From the NCBI GenBank assembly GCA_964426135.1, contig CAYRPN010000137.1:1-15298 (forward strand): a stretch of DNA of 15,298 nt. Reading direction: 5' to 3'. This document shows, in pieces, positions 7,437 to 13,256 of the stretch. The stretch comes from CAYRPN01 sp964426135. Its GTDB lineage: Bacteria > Planctomycetota > Phycisphaerae > Phycisphaerales > Phycisphaeraceae. The number at the start of each line of letters is the position of its first letter. Position 1 is the stretch's first letter. Made by a program: the position numbers and the translations under genes. The notes under the pieces are model-generated. The model ran no database searches and was not told the DNA's origin. It worked only from the letters and a program-made list of their open reading frames with translations.

Positions 7437-9026
7437 ATGAAACCCGAGACCCCGCAAACCCAGATCATTCTCTGCCCGTACTGCGGTCACGTGCAGACCG
7501 TGCCGGAGAATACGGCGATCCCCGACCAGTGCGACGAATGTCGCGGTCTGTTCGAGCCGTTGTCGCGCCGCGCCACGCAGATTTCCATGGGCCCGTGGTA
7601 CATCCGCGACAAGAAGATGCCGTTCCGCCCCGGTTGCTCCTACGAAGTGGTGAGCAAGATGGCCAAGGCCGGCCGCATCAAGCCGACGACGGTGATGCGC
7701 GGACCTTCCACCAAGCAGTTCTGGTCGGTGGCCCGCAATGTGCCTGGCATCGCGCACCTGCTGGGCTATTGCCACGAATGCAACGCAAAGGTGCAGCCGA
7801 CCGATGCCCAGTGCTCGGCCTGCGGCACGAAGTTCGACGAGCCTCGCGAACGCAATGAACTAGGCTTGGCCTTCAAGACCGCCGGCGAAGCGACCGCCGC
7901 CCAGAAGGCGCTGGAGAAGGAAATCGCCGCGCTCACCGGTGGCTCCGGCGGCTCCGGCATCAACCGTGCCATCAACGCGCCTCCGGCCGCGCCCGGTGCG
8001 GGCTTGCTCGATGAAGTGCTCGGCCCCGGCGGCAAGTTCGGCGGATCGCCGCTGCTCAACTTCGGCGGCGAAGAAAAAACGTCCGCCTCAGCCGCGCCCG
8101 CCGCGCCCAAGCCGCCGGCCCCCCCTCGGCCCGCCGCCGCGCAACCCGGCAAACCCGCCGCCCCCAAGCCCGCCGCGAGGGCCGCCGTCGATGCCTTCTC
8201 CCTCGGCGATGACATGGATGACACCGGACTCGATCCGGTCATCCGCAAGCAGAAACTCGCCGGCATGTGGACGTGGATTCTCGTGGGCTTCAACGCGCTG
8301 CTCATCCTTGTCGTCATCTTCCTGTTCCTCACCAAGGGCAAGAAGCCGACGGACAATTCGCCCGATCCGAACACGCCTGCGTCGCAGGGCGAATCTCCTC
8401 GTGGCAAGTCGGCCACGGGGAACGGTGCAACAGGAGCACCGAAGACCGGCGCCGTGGGCTCTTCGGGTTCGACCGGCAACGCCGCCAATCCCACCAGGAC
8501 CAGCATCGCCGGCAGTCAAACAGGAACCGCTCAGCCTGAGAACCCCGCGGGCTCCGGCAGCAACGGCGCCGCGGTAGTCGCCAAGCCGGGCCCCACGCCG
8601 GAGCAGGAACTGGCCCAGTTCAACCAGATGCAGGGCGTTCTCAAGACGGCGCGGGAGAAGATCGATGCGGGCGATTCGCAGGCGTGTCTCGCGTTGCTCA
8701 TTGACGTGCGCGACAACTATCCCGCCAAGTGGCATCCGCCGGATCTGTCCGAGCGCATCACGCAGATCAGCACCGCGCTGAGCCGCGCCGCCGTCGCCGA
8801 GGGGGATAAGGCTCGCTTCAAGGAGATGGAAGTTCAACTTCGCACCGCCAGCGACCTGTGGGCGAAAAAGGAACTGGTGGCCGCGCTGAAAATTCTCCAG
8901 GATATTCGCGACAACTATCCGCGCGAATGGCACCCAGGGAACCTCGCCACCGAGATCGCCCGCCTCACCAAACAACTGGAACAACAGAAGGACGCCAGTT
9001 TTTTCGGGCAGAAGATTCCGCAGTGA
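7437..9026 (+). CDS. Zinc-ribbon / GYF-like single-pass membrane protein of unknown function
   Basis: A 529-residue protein. N-terminal cysteine pairs C13/C16 and C32/C35 form one zinc ribbon; C112/C115 and C126/C129 form a second. Between them (residues ~52-109) is a segment beginning GPWYIRD and holding GRIKPTTVMRGP, similar to GYF_2-type domains. Residues ~170-260 are a Pro/Ala/Gly-rich linker, and ~278-299 are a transmembrane helix (MWTWILVGFNALLILVVIF) followed by KGKK. Lys after the helix and the zinc ribbons before it suggest a cytoplasmic N-terminus, though topology is not certain. After a Ser/Gly/Thr-rich spacer the C-terminus has a duplicated helical unit (~390-445 and ~458-515), each with IRDNYP..WHP or VRDNYP..WHP. 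No catalytic motif is visible. A scaffold or sensor role is inference. No Shine-Dalgarno precedes the ATG. Confidence 0.85.
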   Translation: MKPETPQTQIILCPYCGHVQTVPENTAIPDQCDECRGLFEPLSRRATQISMGPWYIRDKKMPFRPGCSYEVVSKMAKAGRIKPTTVMRGPSTKQFWSVARNVPGIAHLLGYCHECNAKVQPTDAQCSACGTKFDEPRERNELGLAFKTAGEATAAQKALEKEIAALTGGSGGSGINRAINAPPAAPGAGLLDEVLGPGGKFGGSPLLNFGGEEKTSASAAPAAPKPPAPPRPAAAQPGKPAAPKPAARAAVDAFSLGDDMDDTGLDPVIRKQKLAGMWTWILVGFNALLILVVIFLFLTKGKKPTDNSPDPNTPASQGESPRGKSATGNGATGAPKTGAVGSSGSTGNAANPTRTSIAGSQTGTAQPENPAGSGSNGAAVVAKPGPTPEQELAQFNQMQGVLKTAREKIDAGDSQACLALLIDVRDNYPAKWHPPDLSERITQISTALSRAAVAEGDKARFKEMEVQLRTASDLWAKKELVAALKILQDIRDNYPREWHPGNLATEIARLTKQLEQQKDASFFGQKIPQ

Positions 9027-9041
9027 AGGAGAACCTTCAGC

Positions 9042-9147
9042 TAAGGAGCCGTGCAAGATTAACTCCGCAGATTCGAATCGCTTCGCTCCCAGCCGGACGA
9101 CTTGGAAAGTCGTCCCACATGCGATGTTGATCCTGCACGGCTCCTAA
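9042..9147. repeat. Palindromic ~106-bp element (copy 2, complete)
   Basis: The outer inverted arms 9042-9063 (TAAGGAGCCGTGCAAGATTAA...) and 9126-9147 match in 19 of 22 positions, and an inner hairpin GGACGACTT-GGA-AAGTCGTCC lies at 9095-9115. Its right half is identical over 51 bp to the start of the window, so it is a repeated unit. It begins 16 bases after the stop of the zinc-ribbon gene. It may be a small non-autonomous element or a REP-like sequence; no target duplication is obvious. Confidence 0.8.
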
Positions 9148-9152
9148 CAGCT

Positions 9153-9310
9153 ATCAGCAATCAGCAATCAGCCATGAGCCATGAGCCATCAGCCAACAGT
9201 CGTCAACGAGAGCAACGCCAGAAAGCGATTGCTGATGCCTGAAGACTGAAGCCTGATAGCTGAGAGCAGAGAGCAGAGAGCTGAGAGCTGAGAGCTGACA
9301 GTTGATGGCT
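9153..9310. repeat. Inverted heptamer arrays (ATCAGCC / GAGAGCT)
   Basis: Six in-phase heptamers at 9153-9194 (ATCAGCA, ATCAGCC, ATGAGCC) are followed after about 30 bases by twelve at 9227-9310 (GATTGCT, GATAGCT, GAGAGCA, GAGAGCT, GATGGCT). The right family is close to the reverse complement of the left. It is non-coding and lies just upstream of the tRNA promoter. Confidence 0.8.
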
Positions 9311-9337
9311 CAAAGTTCCTCTGATGATTTTCGCCGT

Positions 9338-9366
9338 TTGATTCCCTTGGTTTCTGCCGATATCAT
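9338..9366 (+). promoter_or_regulatory. Sigma-70-type promoter of tRNA-Ala
   Basis: TTGATT (9338-9343), a 17-base spacer and TATCAT (9361-9366) lie with predicted initiation near 9373, seven bases before the mature tRNA start at 9380. Confidence 0.75.
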
Positions 9367-9379
9367 CCGTGACCCAAAT

Positions 9380-9452
9380 GGGGCCGTAGCTCAATTGGGA
9401 GAGCGCTACGTTCGCAATGTAGAGGTTGTGGGTTCGATCCCCATCGGCTCCA
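9380..9452 (+). tRNA. tRNA-Ala (anticodon CGC)
   Basis: A 73-nt complete cloverleaf. The acceptor GGGGCCG/CGGCTCC contains the G3:U70 pair that identifies alanine tRNAs. The D-arm is GCTC/GAGC. The anticodon arm is CTACG-TTCGCAA-TGTAG with anticodon CGC, reading GCG. The variable loop is AGGTT, the T-arm is GTGGG-TTCGATC-CCCAT, and the discriminator is A73. CCA is not encoded. Confidence 0.98.
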
Positions 9453-9458
9453 TTCCAG

Positions 9459-9494
9459 ACACCCGTTGACTCGAAAAGTCAGCGGGTGTTTTTT
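9459..9494 (+). terminator. Intrinsic terminator of tRNA-Ala
   Basis: ACACCCGTTGACT (9459-9471) and AGTCAGCGGGTGT (9477-9489) form a 13-bp stem with one G-T pair and a 5-base loop, followed by a T-tract to 9494. Confidence 0.93.
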
Positions 9495-9575
9495 GTTCGG
9501 TGACCTTCCGCCGTCATTTCGCGTGGCGGGTTTTCGTCTCCTTGGCAGGTCGGCGTTTCCACGAAGCGATGATTC

Positions 9576-9753
9576 TTGCGGATGGGTGTAGTCCACTTTT
9601 CCGGCGACTGCCTGCAAGTGTGTCATGGGTAAGCGCAGGCTCGGCGGAGCTTACCCGTGCGCCTTGCGTCACCTTGGCACGGGTAAGCTCCGAGGACTCC
9701 GCTTACCCGTGGCACCCAGCATCGCCGGAATGATGGACTACGCCCTTGCGGAT
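9576..9753. mobile_element. MITE-like element with 24-bp terminal inverted repeats and 8-bp target duplication
   Basis: The inverted ends 9584-9607 (GGGTGTAGTCCACTTTTCCG...) and 9722-9745 match in 20 of 24 positions. They are flanked by direct TTGCGGAT at 9576-9583 and 9746-9753 (the match can be read as CTTGCGGAT because of one shared C). The interior carries two hairpins: GGGTAAGC/GCTTACCC at 9627-9656, and CACGGGTAAGC with an 11-bp perfect stem at 9678-9711. It has no open frame of interest, so it would need a transposase in trans. An 8-bp duplication is compatible with several IS families, and I do not assign one. Confidence 0.75.
9678..9711. repeat. REP-like palindrome CACGGGTAAGC...GCTTACCCGTG
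   Basis: An 11-bp perfect stem around the 12-base loop TCCGAGGACTCC. A related hairpin (GGGTAAGC/GCTTACCC) lies at 9627-9656. Both are inside the MITE-like element. Confidence 0.8.
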
Positions 9754-9771
9754 ATTTGAAAGAAGATGGGC

Positions 9772-9801
9772 TTGTCAGCCGATGGCTACTATGGTTATAA
9801 T
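9772..9801 (+). promoter_or_regulatory. Strong sigma-70-type promoter
   Basis: TTGTCA (9772-9777), an 18-base spacer and a consensus TATAAT (9796-9801). Predicted initiation is around 9806-9809, at the first helix of the candidate RNA and about 200 bases before the DUF3553 start codon. It is the best -10 match seen in the window. Confidence 0.8.
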
Positions 9802-9805
9802 GACC

Positions 9806-9907
9806 GTAGGCGGGTCAGATTGATGACCTGTCTCCGTTCAAAGGGGGACTGAGAGCCGCCAAAACCTCAAGCGGTTCGAGTCCTGCCCACAAGCCTGCAT
9901 TGGGCTT
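9806..9907 (+). ncRNA. Candidate structured RNA or structured leader, class not recognised
   Basis: Starting where the upstream promoter should initiate, the sequence can form a closing helix GTAGGCG/TGCCCAC (9806-9812 with 9884-9890, one mismatch and one G-U) around three hairpins. These are GGTCA-GATTGA-TGACC (9813-9828), GTCTCC-(8)-GGGGAC (9830-9849) and GAGCCGC-(11)-GCGGTTC (9853-9877). A further hairpin AAGCC-(7)-GGCTT follows at 9891-9907. A competing pairing GGACT/AGTCC (9846-9850 with 9879-9883) would rearrange the third and fourth helices. Parts look tRNA-like (GG-TTCGAGT-CC T-arm core, a TTCAAA loop), but no proper cloverleaf forms. It could be an independent small RNA or a 5' leader controlling the DUF3553 gene. 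Confidence 0.5.
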
Positions 9908-10010
9908 ACGGCGAAAGATCGGGGTTTTTCATCCCATCGTCGGCGACTCCTTTTCATTCCGCCTCATCGCAAGAACGGTGTCGCGGAGGTCGCCGGCCCG
10001 GATCCTCTCC

Positions 10011-10709
10011 ATGGCGGATGTTCCGCTGTTTTCGCAAGGAGATGTCATCGTCCACACCGGCTGCCCCCAGTGGGGTGAAGGTCTGGTGGACGAAGTTGTC
10101 AATATCGTTCACGAGGGAAAGGCCGCTCAGCGCCTGATCGTGAAGTTCGCCAATCGGGGTCGCGTCATCTTAAACAGCGCGATTGCCCCGTTGGTCAGCA
10201 AGGATGCCGCAGTCTCTATGAATCCGTTCCGCAACACCTCATTGTCACCCGCGCCGGCTTATGCCCGCGCCGGCGAGTCCAATCGCACCTCCAGCAACGC
10301 GGCCCGGGGCGCCGGGGGCGCCGGGGGAGCCGGGGGAGACTGGCTCTCCAAGTTCGAGAAGCGCGAGCACGAACTGCACAAGCTCCCCGCGTCGCTCAAC
10401 GATGTTTTCTCCACGCTGGCGCAGCGGCTGGAAGCGACGCTGGACACGTTCAAGTTCAGCACCGAGCCGCGCAGCCTGATGGACTGGGCCGTGATCCAGA
10501 CGGGCCTGAACGATCCGATGACCAAGTACACCCGGCACGAATTGGAAAGCGGGTTCGAACGCTATGCCCGGGACCGCGATCTGCACCTGAAAGACCTGGT
10601 GAAACAGTTCAGGCAGGAAGGCAGATTGGCTGAACTGGACTCGATTCGCCGCAAGCTGAAACTGCCGGCTGCGGTGAGTGCGCTGGATCGGACGAAGAAC
10701 TCGATCTGA
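10011..10709 (+). CDS. DUF3553 domain-containing protein
   Basis: A 232-residue probable cytosolic protein. Residues ~6-60 match the DUF3553 pattern (F..GD.V.H...PQWG.G.V, then VKFANRGRVIL), a small KOW/CarD-like beta-barrel fold whose role is not well defined but which in related folds contacts RNA polymerase or nucleic acid. Residues ~99-109 are a GAGGAGGAGG linker encoded by a GC-rich near-tandem DNA stretch. Residues ~110-225 are highly charged and helical with no recognised domain. The ATG at 10011 is chosen because the DUF3553 core starts six residues in. The frame extends upstream to a TTG near 9900, but that part overlaps the structured RNA and looks non-protein. No Shine-Dalgarno sits at the right distance (a GGAGG lies about 21 bases upstream). 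The gene ends against a heptamer array. Confidence 0.8.
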   Translation: MADVPLFSQGDVIVHTGCPQWGEGLVDEVVNIVHEGKAAQRLIVKFANRGRVILNSAIAPLVSKDAAVSMNPFRNTSLSPAPAYARAGESNRTSSNAARGAGGAGGAGGDWLSKFEKREHELHKLPASLNDVFSTLAQRLEATLDTFKFSTEPRSLMDWAVIQTGLNDPMTKYTRHELESGFERYARDRDLHLKDLVKQFRQEGRLAELDSIRRKLKLPAAVSALDRTKNSI

Positions 10710-10710
10710 G

Positions 10711-10822
10711 CTGACGCAAATCTGAAATCCCAAATCTCAAATCCCAAATCTCAGATCTCAAATCTCAAATCTGAAATCTCAGATCTGAAATCTCAAATCT
10801 CAGATCTCAGATTTCACGTCAG
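10711..10822. repeat. Tandem heptamer array (CAAATCT), 14 units, with inverted flanks
   Basis: Fourteen in-phase 7-mers run from 10717 to 10814 (CAAATCT, GAAATCT, CAGATCT, CAAATCC). The array is bounded by CTGACG (10711-10716) and CGTCAG (10817-10822). It lies between convergent genes, directly after the DUF3553 stop codon. Its right end supplies the stop codon of the P-loop remnant on the other strand. Confidence 0.9.
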
Positions 10823-10966
10823 TGATCTCCCATTTCGTCCCCGTAAATCCGTCCAAGATCGCGCGGCGCCTTGCCGCCGCGCCAGGGTCGTTTTGCCGGA
10901 GCCGGAGTTGCCGAAGATCAGCACGCGCATGCGGGGGATGATCGCGTACGGTTGCAAAAACATCAT
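10814..10966 (-). pseudogene. Truncated P-loop ATPase remnant (50 codons)
   Basis: The frame begins MMFLQPYAIIPRMRVLIFG and carries a complete Walker A motif GNSGSGKTT, typical of small nucleotide kinase-like or AAA ATPases of the MRVLIFGNSGSGKTTLA type. After LA (at about 10880) the similarity ends at the palindrome GCGCGGCG-CCTTGC-CGCCGCGC (10861-10882), and the frame runs out in the heptamer array. Such enzymes are normally well over 150 residues, so most of the gene is missing. Its first ATG overlaps the stop of the upstream gene (ATGA, 10963-10966), a sign of former or present translational coupling. A different frame past the palindrome reads GGKAPRDLGRIYGDEMGDH then stop, possibly the old C-terminus. 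Confidence 0.6.
10861..10882. repeat. Palindrome at the P-loop gene breakpoint
   Basis: GCGCGGCG-CCTTGC-CGCCGCGC is an 8-bp perfect stem with a 6-base loop. It lies exactly where similarity to P-loop proteins ends. Confidence 0.75.
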
Positions 10967-11802
10967 CGTTCGCGCGACAGTTCGCGCACCTGCTTGCGCA
11001 GTTCGTCCATCTGTCGGCGCATCTCTTCCAGTTGTGCGTGCATGTGCCGCACCGCTTCCGCCAACTCGCGATTGGGGCCTGAATCCTTGCCCGCTTTCGA
11101 TTCGCCCATCTGTCGGTGCAGTTCGGCTTTCATTCTCTCGGCCTGCTCGCGGATGTTCCCGGCGGCGTCTTTCATGCCCGCGGCTTCCAGGTGGGCCGCC
11201 GCCTCAAGCAGGTGCTGCAACTTGCCCGCTGCCTCGCGCATCTCGGGTGATGCGTCGCCGGCCTTGGGGTTGAAGCCGGGACCAGCGCCAGGCTTGCCTT
11301 CAAATCCCGGCCCGGGTTGCTTGGGCGGGAACTTCGCCCCATCCTTCGGCACGGACTGCGGCTCGCCTTTGAACGGCGGCGGGGCGACCTTCTTGAACTC
11401 GTCACGCTTGTCGGCTTTCACCCGCGGCTTGTCATCGTCCTCGTCATCGTGTTTCGCCGGCTTCTTGATCGCGGGTTTGTCATCGTCGTCGTCCTCGTGC
11501 TTCGCCGGCTTCTTCACCGCGGGCTTGTCGTCGTCGTCATCGTCATCCTTTTCCGGCTTCTTCACGGCGGGCTTGTCCTTCACCGTCGCCTGCAACTTCG
11601 CCATCGAAGCCTTGGCGCGCTCGCGCAACTCCTGGGCCTCCTTCTTGTAGCCCTCCTTCTCCAGCACCGCGGCCTTCTCCAGCATGTGCCCGATTTCCTT
11701 CTTCATCCGCGCGTGATCGGGCGCATCCTCCGCGCGAAGCGGGGCGGGTTGAAGTGCGAACATCACCAATGCCGCGGCAATAAGGGCGAGTGAGCGGATC
11801 AT
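10963..11802 (-). CDS. Exported protein with Asp-rich repeats and coiled coil
   Basis: A 279-residue protein with no recognised family. The start at 11802 has a perfect AAGGAG Shine-Dalgarno 6 bases upstream and a Sec signal peptide (MIRSLALIAAALVMFALQPAPLRA, cleavage near 24). Residues 30-70 are a charged helix (HMLEKAAVLEKEGYKKEAQELRERA). Residues ~77-127 are tandem repeats of the form KPAVKKPxK followed by 5-7 acidic residues, mostly Asp, which could bind cations or act as a disordered linker. Residues ~140-180 are Pro/Gly-rich. Residues ~187-279 are two coiled-coil helices (AAGKLQHLLEAAAHLEAAGM; ELAEAVRHMHAQLEEMRRQ). The first and third helical regions share an 'LxxAAxLExxGxKxxA' pattern. 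It lies 89 bases after the amidohydrolase and overlaps the P-loop remnant by ATGA. Function unknown; a periplasmic location is likely. Confidence 0.85.
   Translation of the reverse strand: MIRSLALIAAALVMFALQPAPLRAEDAPDHARMKKEIGHMLEKAAVLEKEGYKKEAQELRERAKASMAKLQATVKDKPAVKKPEKDDDDDDDKPAVKKPAKHEDDDDDKPAIKKPAKHDDEDDDKPRVKADKRDEFKKVAPPPFKGEPQSVPKDGAKFPPKQPGPGFEGKPGAGPGFNPKAGDASPEMREAAGKLQHLLEAAAHLEAAGMKDAAGNIREQAERMKAELHRQMGESKAGKDSGPNRELAEAVRHMHAQLEEMRRQMDELRKQVRELSRER
11422..11574 (-). repeat. In-frame tandem repeat coding KPAxKKPxK + poly-Asp
   Basis: Three to four imperfect copies of about 48-51 bp encode Lys/Pro blocks alternating with Asp/Glu runs inside the exported coiled-coil protein. The runs of GAC/GAT codons are a natural site for slippage and copy-number change. 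Confidence 0.8.
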
Positions 11803-11891
11803 GGGAATCTCCTTGGAGGGGTTCCGTTCGAGTATACCCGGCGGGGTCCTGGCTACCCGTGGAAAAGTGAAGACGCACGATTCGACCCGGC

Positions 11892-13190
11892 TCACGGCTT
11901 GAGCAAATCCATCACCACCGCGCTCATCGTGTTGATGCCGGTGGTCAGCGTTTCGTCGATGTCCGGGTAGTAGAGCGCCGAGTGCAGCGACGGCACGCCG
12001 CCGGTCAACTTGTATTGCTCCAGCCTCGCCGCCTTGACCGATCCGAGGCGGAACATGCAGATGGGCACGCCCGCCTTGCCGTACCGCGCGAAATCCTCGC
12101 CGCCCATGGTGCGCGGCGAGTTCTCGACGTTGTCCTTGCCCACCACGCCGCGAAGCACCTGCGACACGCGGGCCGTCAGCTCTTCATGATTGAAGAGCGC
12201 CGGCGTGCCCTCATCGCTCACCTTCATCACCGGCTCAGGCGCGCCGGCCGCCATGGCCGCGGCTTTCGCCTTGCGCTCGATGGCGGCGATCATCTTGTCG
12301 CGCACCTCTTCGTTGTAGCTGCGCACGGTGAGCTTCAGCTCGCAGGTGTCGCTGATGATGTTGTGCTTGCTGCCGCCGTGGATCGAGCCGACGGTGACCA
12401 CCGCCGGCTCCGTCGGGTTGATCTCGCGGGCCACGATGGTCTGCAGTTGCACGATGAAATGGGCGGCGATGACGATCGGATCGATGGCGGTGTGCGGTGC
12501 AGCGCCGTGGCCGCCTCTGCCCTTGATGGTGATGTCCACGCTGTCGACATTGGCCATGGCGTAGCCGGCGCGGACGCCGACCTTGCCGGCGGCCATGCTG
12601 GAATCGACGTGAAGCGCCACGGCGTAGTCGGGTTTGCCGAGCTTCTCAAACACCTTGTCTTCCAGCATTTTCCGCGCGCCGGTGCCGCGTTCCTCGGCGG
12701 GCTGGAAGAGGAACATGATCGTTCCTTTCCACTTCGTCTTGTTGGCGGCGAGGAAGCGTGCGGCGCCGATGAGGCTGGCCATGTGGATGTCGTGGCCGCA
12801 CGCGTGCATGACGCCGACGTCCTGTCCGTCGTCGGGGTTCTTGACGCGGACTTTCGAGGCGTAATCGAGGCCGGTGGCTTCGGTGACGGGCAGCGCGTCC
12901 ATGTCCGCGCGGAGCATGAGCAGCGGGCCGGTTCCGCTTTTGAGAATGCCGACGACGCCGTGGCCGCCGATGCCGGTGGTGACTTCCGCGCCGATGGCCT
13001 TGAGTTCCGCCGCCATTTTCGCGGCGGTTTTCTCTTCGAAATGCGATAGCTCCGGGCTGCGATGCAACTCGCGATAAAGCTCGGCGACGGGCATCAGGTT
13101 TTCCTTGAGCCAGTCGGCCGGCGCGACATCAGCGATCGCGGTGCGAGAGAAAAGAACGATGGCAACGAAAAAGAAGTGGCGTGCCCGCAT
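11892..13190 (-). CDS. Exported M20D-family amidohydrolase (hippurate hydrolase-like)
   Basis: A 432-residue metallohydrolase of the peptidase M20D / N-acyl-amino-acid amidohydrolase family, which removes acyl groups from N-acyl amino acids. Dinuclear metal ligands are visible: C131 and H133 in HACGHD, E167 in QPAEE (E166 as the general base), H194 in VALHVD and H403 in SLHSALYY. The dimerisation domain carries GRGGHGAAPH (~224-233). The first 20 residues (MRARHFFFVAIVLFSRTAIA) are a signal peptide, so unlike cytosolic IAA-amino acid hydrolases it is probably periplasmic or secreted. The substrate is unknown. The start at 13190 has a GGAG ribosome site 7 bases upstream. It follows the membrane protein gene by 43 bases, so the two may be co-transcribed. 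Confidence 0.93.
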   Translation of the reverse strand: MRARHFFFVAIVLFSRTAIADVAPADWLKENLMPVAELYRELHRSPELSHFEEKTAAKMAAELKAIGAEVTTGIGGHGVVGILKSGTGPLLMLRADMDALPVTEATGLDYASKVRVKNPDDGQDVGVMHACGHDIHMASLIGAARFLAANKTKWKGTIMFLFQPAEERGTGARKMLEDKVFEKLGKPDYAVALHVDSSMAAGKVGVRAGYAMANVDSVDITIKGRGGHGAAPHTAIDPIVIAAHFIVQLQTIVAREINPTEPAVVTVGSIHGGSKHNIISDTCELKLTVRSYNEEVRDKMIAAIERKAKAAAMAAGAPEPVMKVSDEGTPALFNHEELTARVSQVLRGVVGKDNVENSPRTMGGEDFARYGKAGVPICMFRLGSVKAARLEQYKLTGGVPSLHSALYYPDIDETLTTGINTMSAVVMDLLKP

Positions 13191-13228
13191 GATCGGTCTC
13201 CGGAGAAAAGGTGGAGACCATCGTATCA

Positions 13229-13256
13229 GGCCATTAGCCCCCGGCTCCGCCGGGGG
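13229..13256. repeat. REP-like palindrome, copy A (GCCATTAGCCCCCGG / CCGGGGG)
   Basis: CCCCCGG-CTCCG-CCGGGGG preceded by CCATTAG. It is the reverse complement of the copy near 14001-14028. It overlaps the last codons and stop of the membrane protein gene, so the protein's final GGAGG residues are encoded by the repeat. Confidence 0.8.

Noticed and set aside
9806..9893. Selenocysteine tRNA or other class II tRNA
   Set aside because: The TTCAAA loop and GG-TTCGAGT-CC segment look right, and the 85-nt length is suggestive. But a 5-bp T-stem does not form, the acceptor that pairs well (GTAGGCG/TGCCCAC) leaves only a 2-bp T-stem, and the D-loop lacks GG. A 9/3-type allo-tRNA also conflicts, because the same CC would be used in two helices.
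9806..9920. Hammerhead-like motif (TTGATGA and CGAAA)
   Set aside because: The conserved CUGAUGA has U in place of the essential C, and the helices around it do not match a hammerhead.
10711..10822. CRISPR array
   Set aside because: Units are contiguous heptamers with no unique spacers and no cas genes nearby; it is a tandem simple repeat. The same reasoning applies to 9153-9310 and 7301-7433.
13229..13256. Intrinsic terminator after the membrane protein gene
   Set aside because: The hairpin is strong but has no T-tract on either strand, and the same palindrome recurs as a repeat; the amidohydrolase follows only 43 bases later on the same strand.
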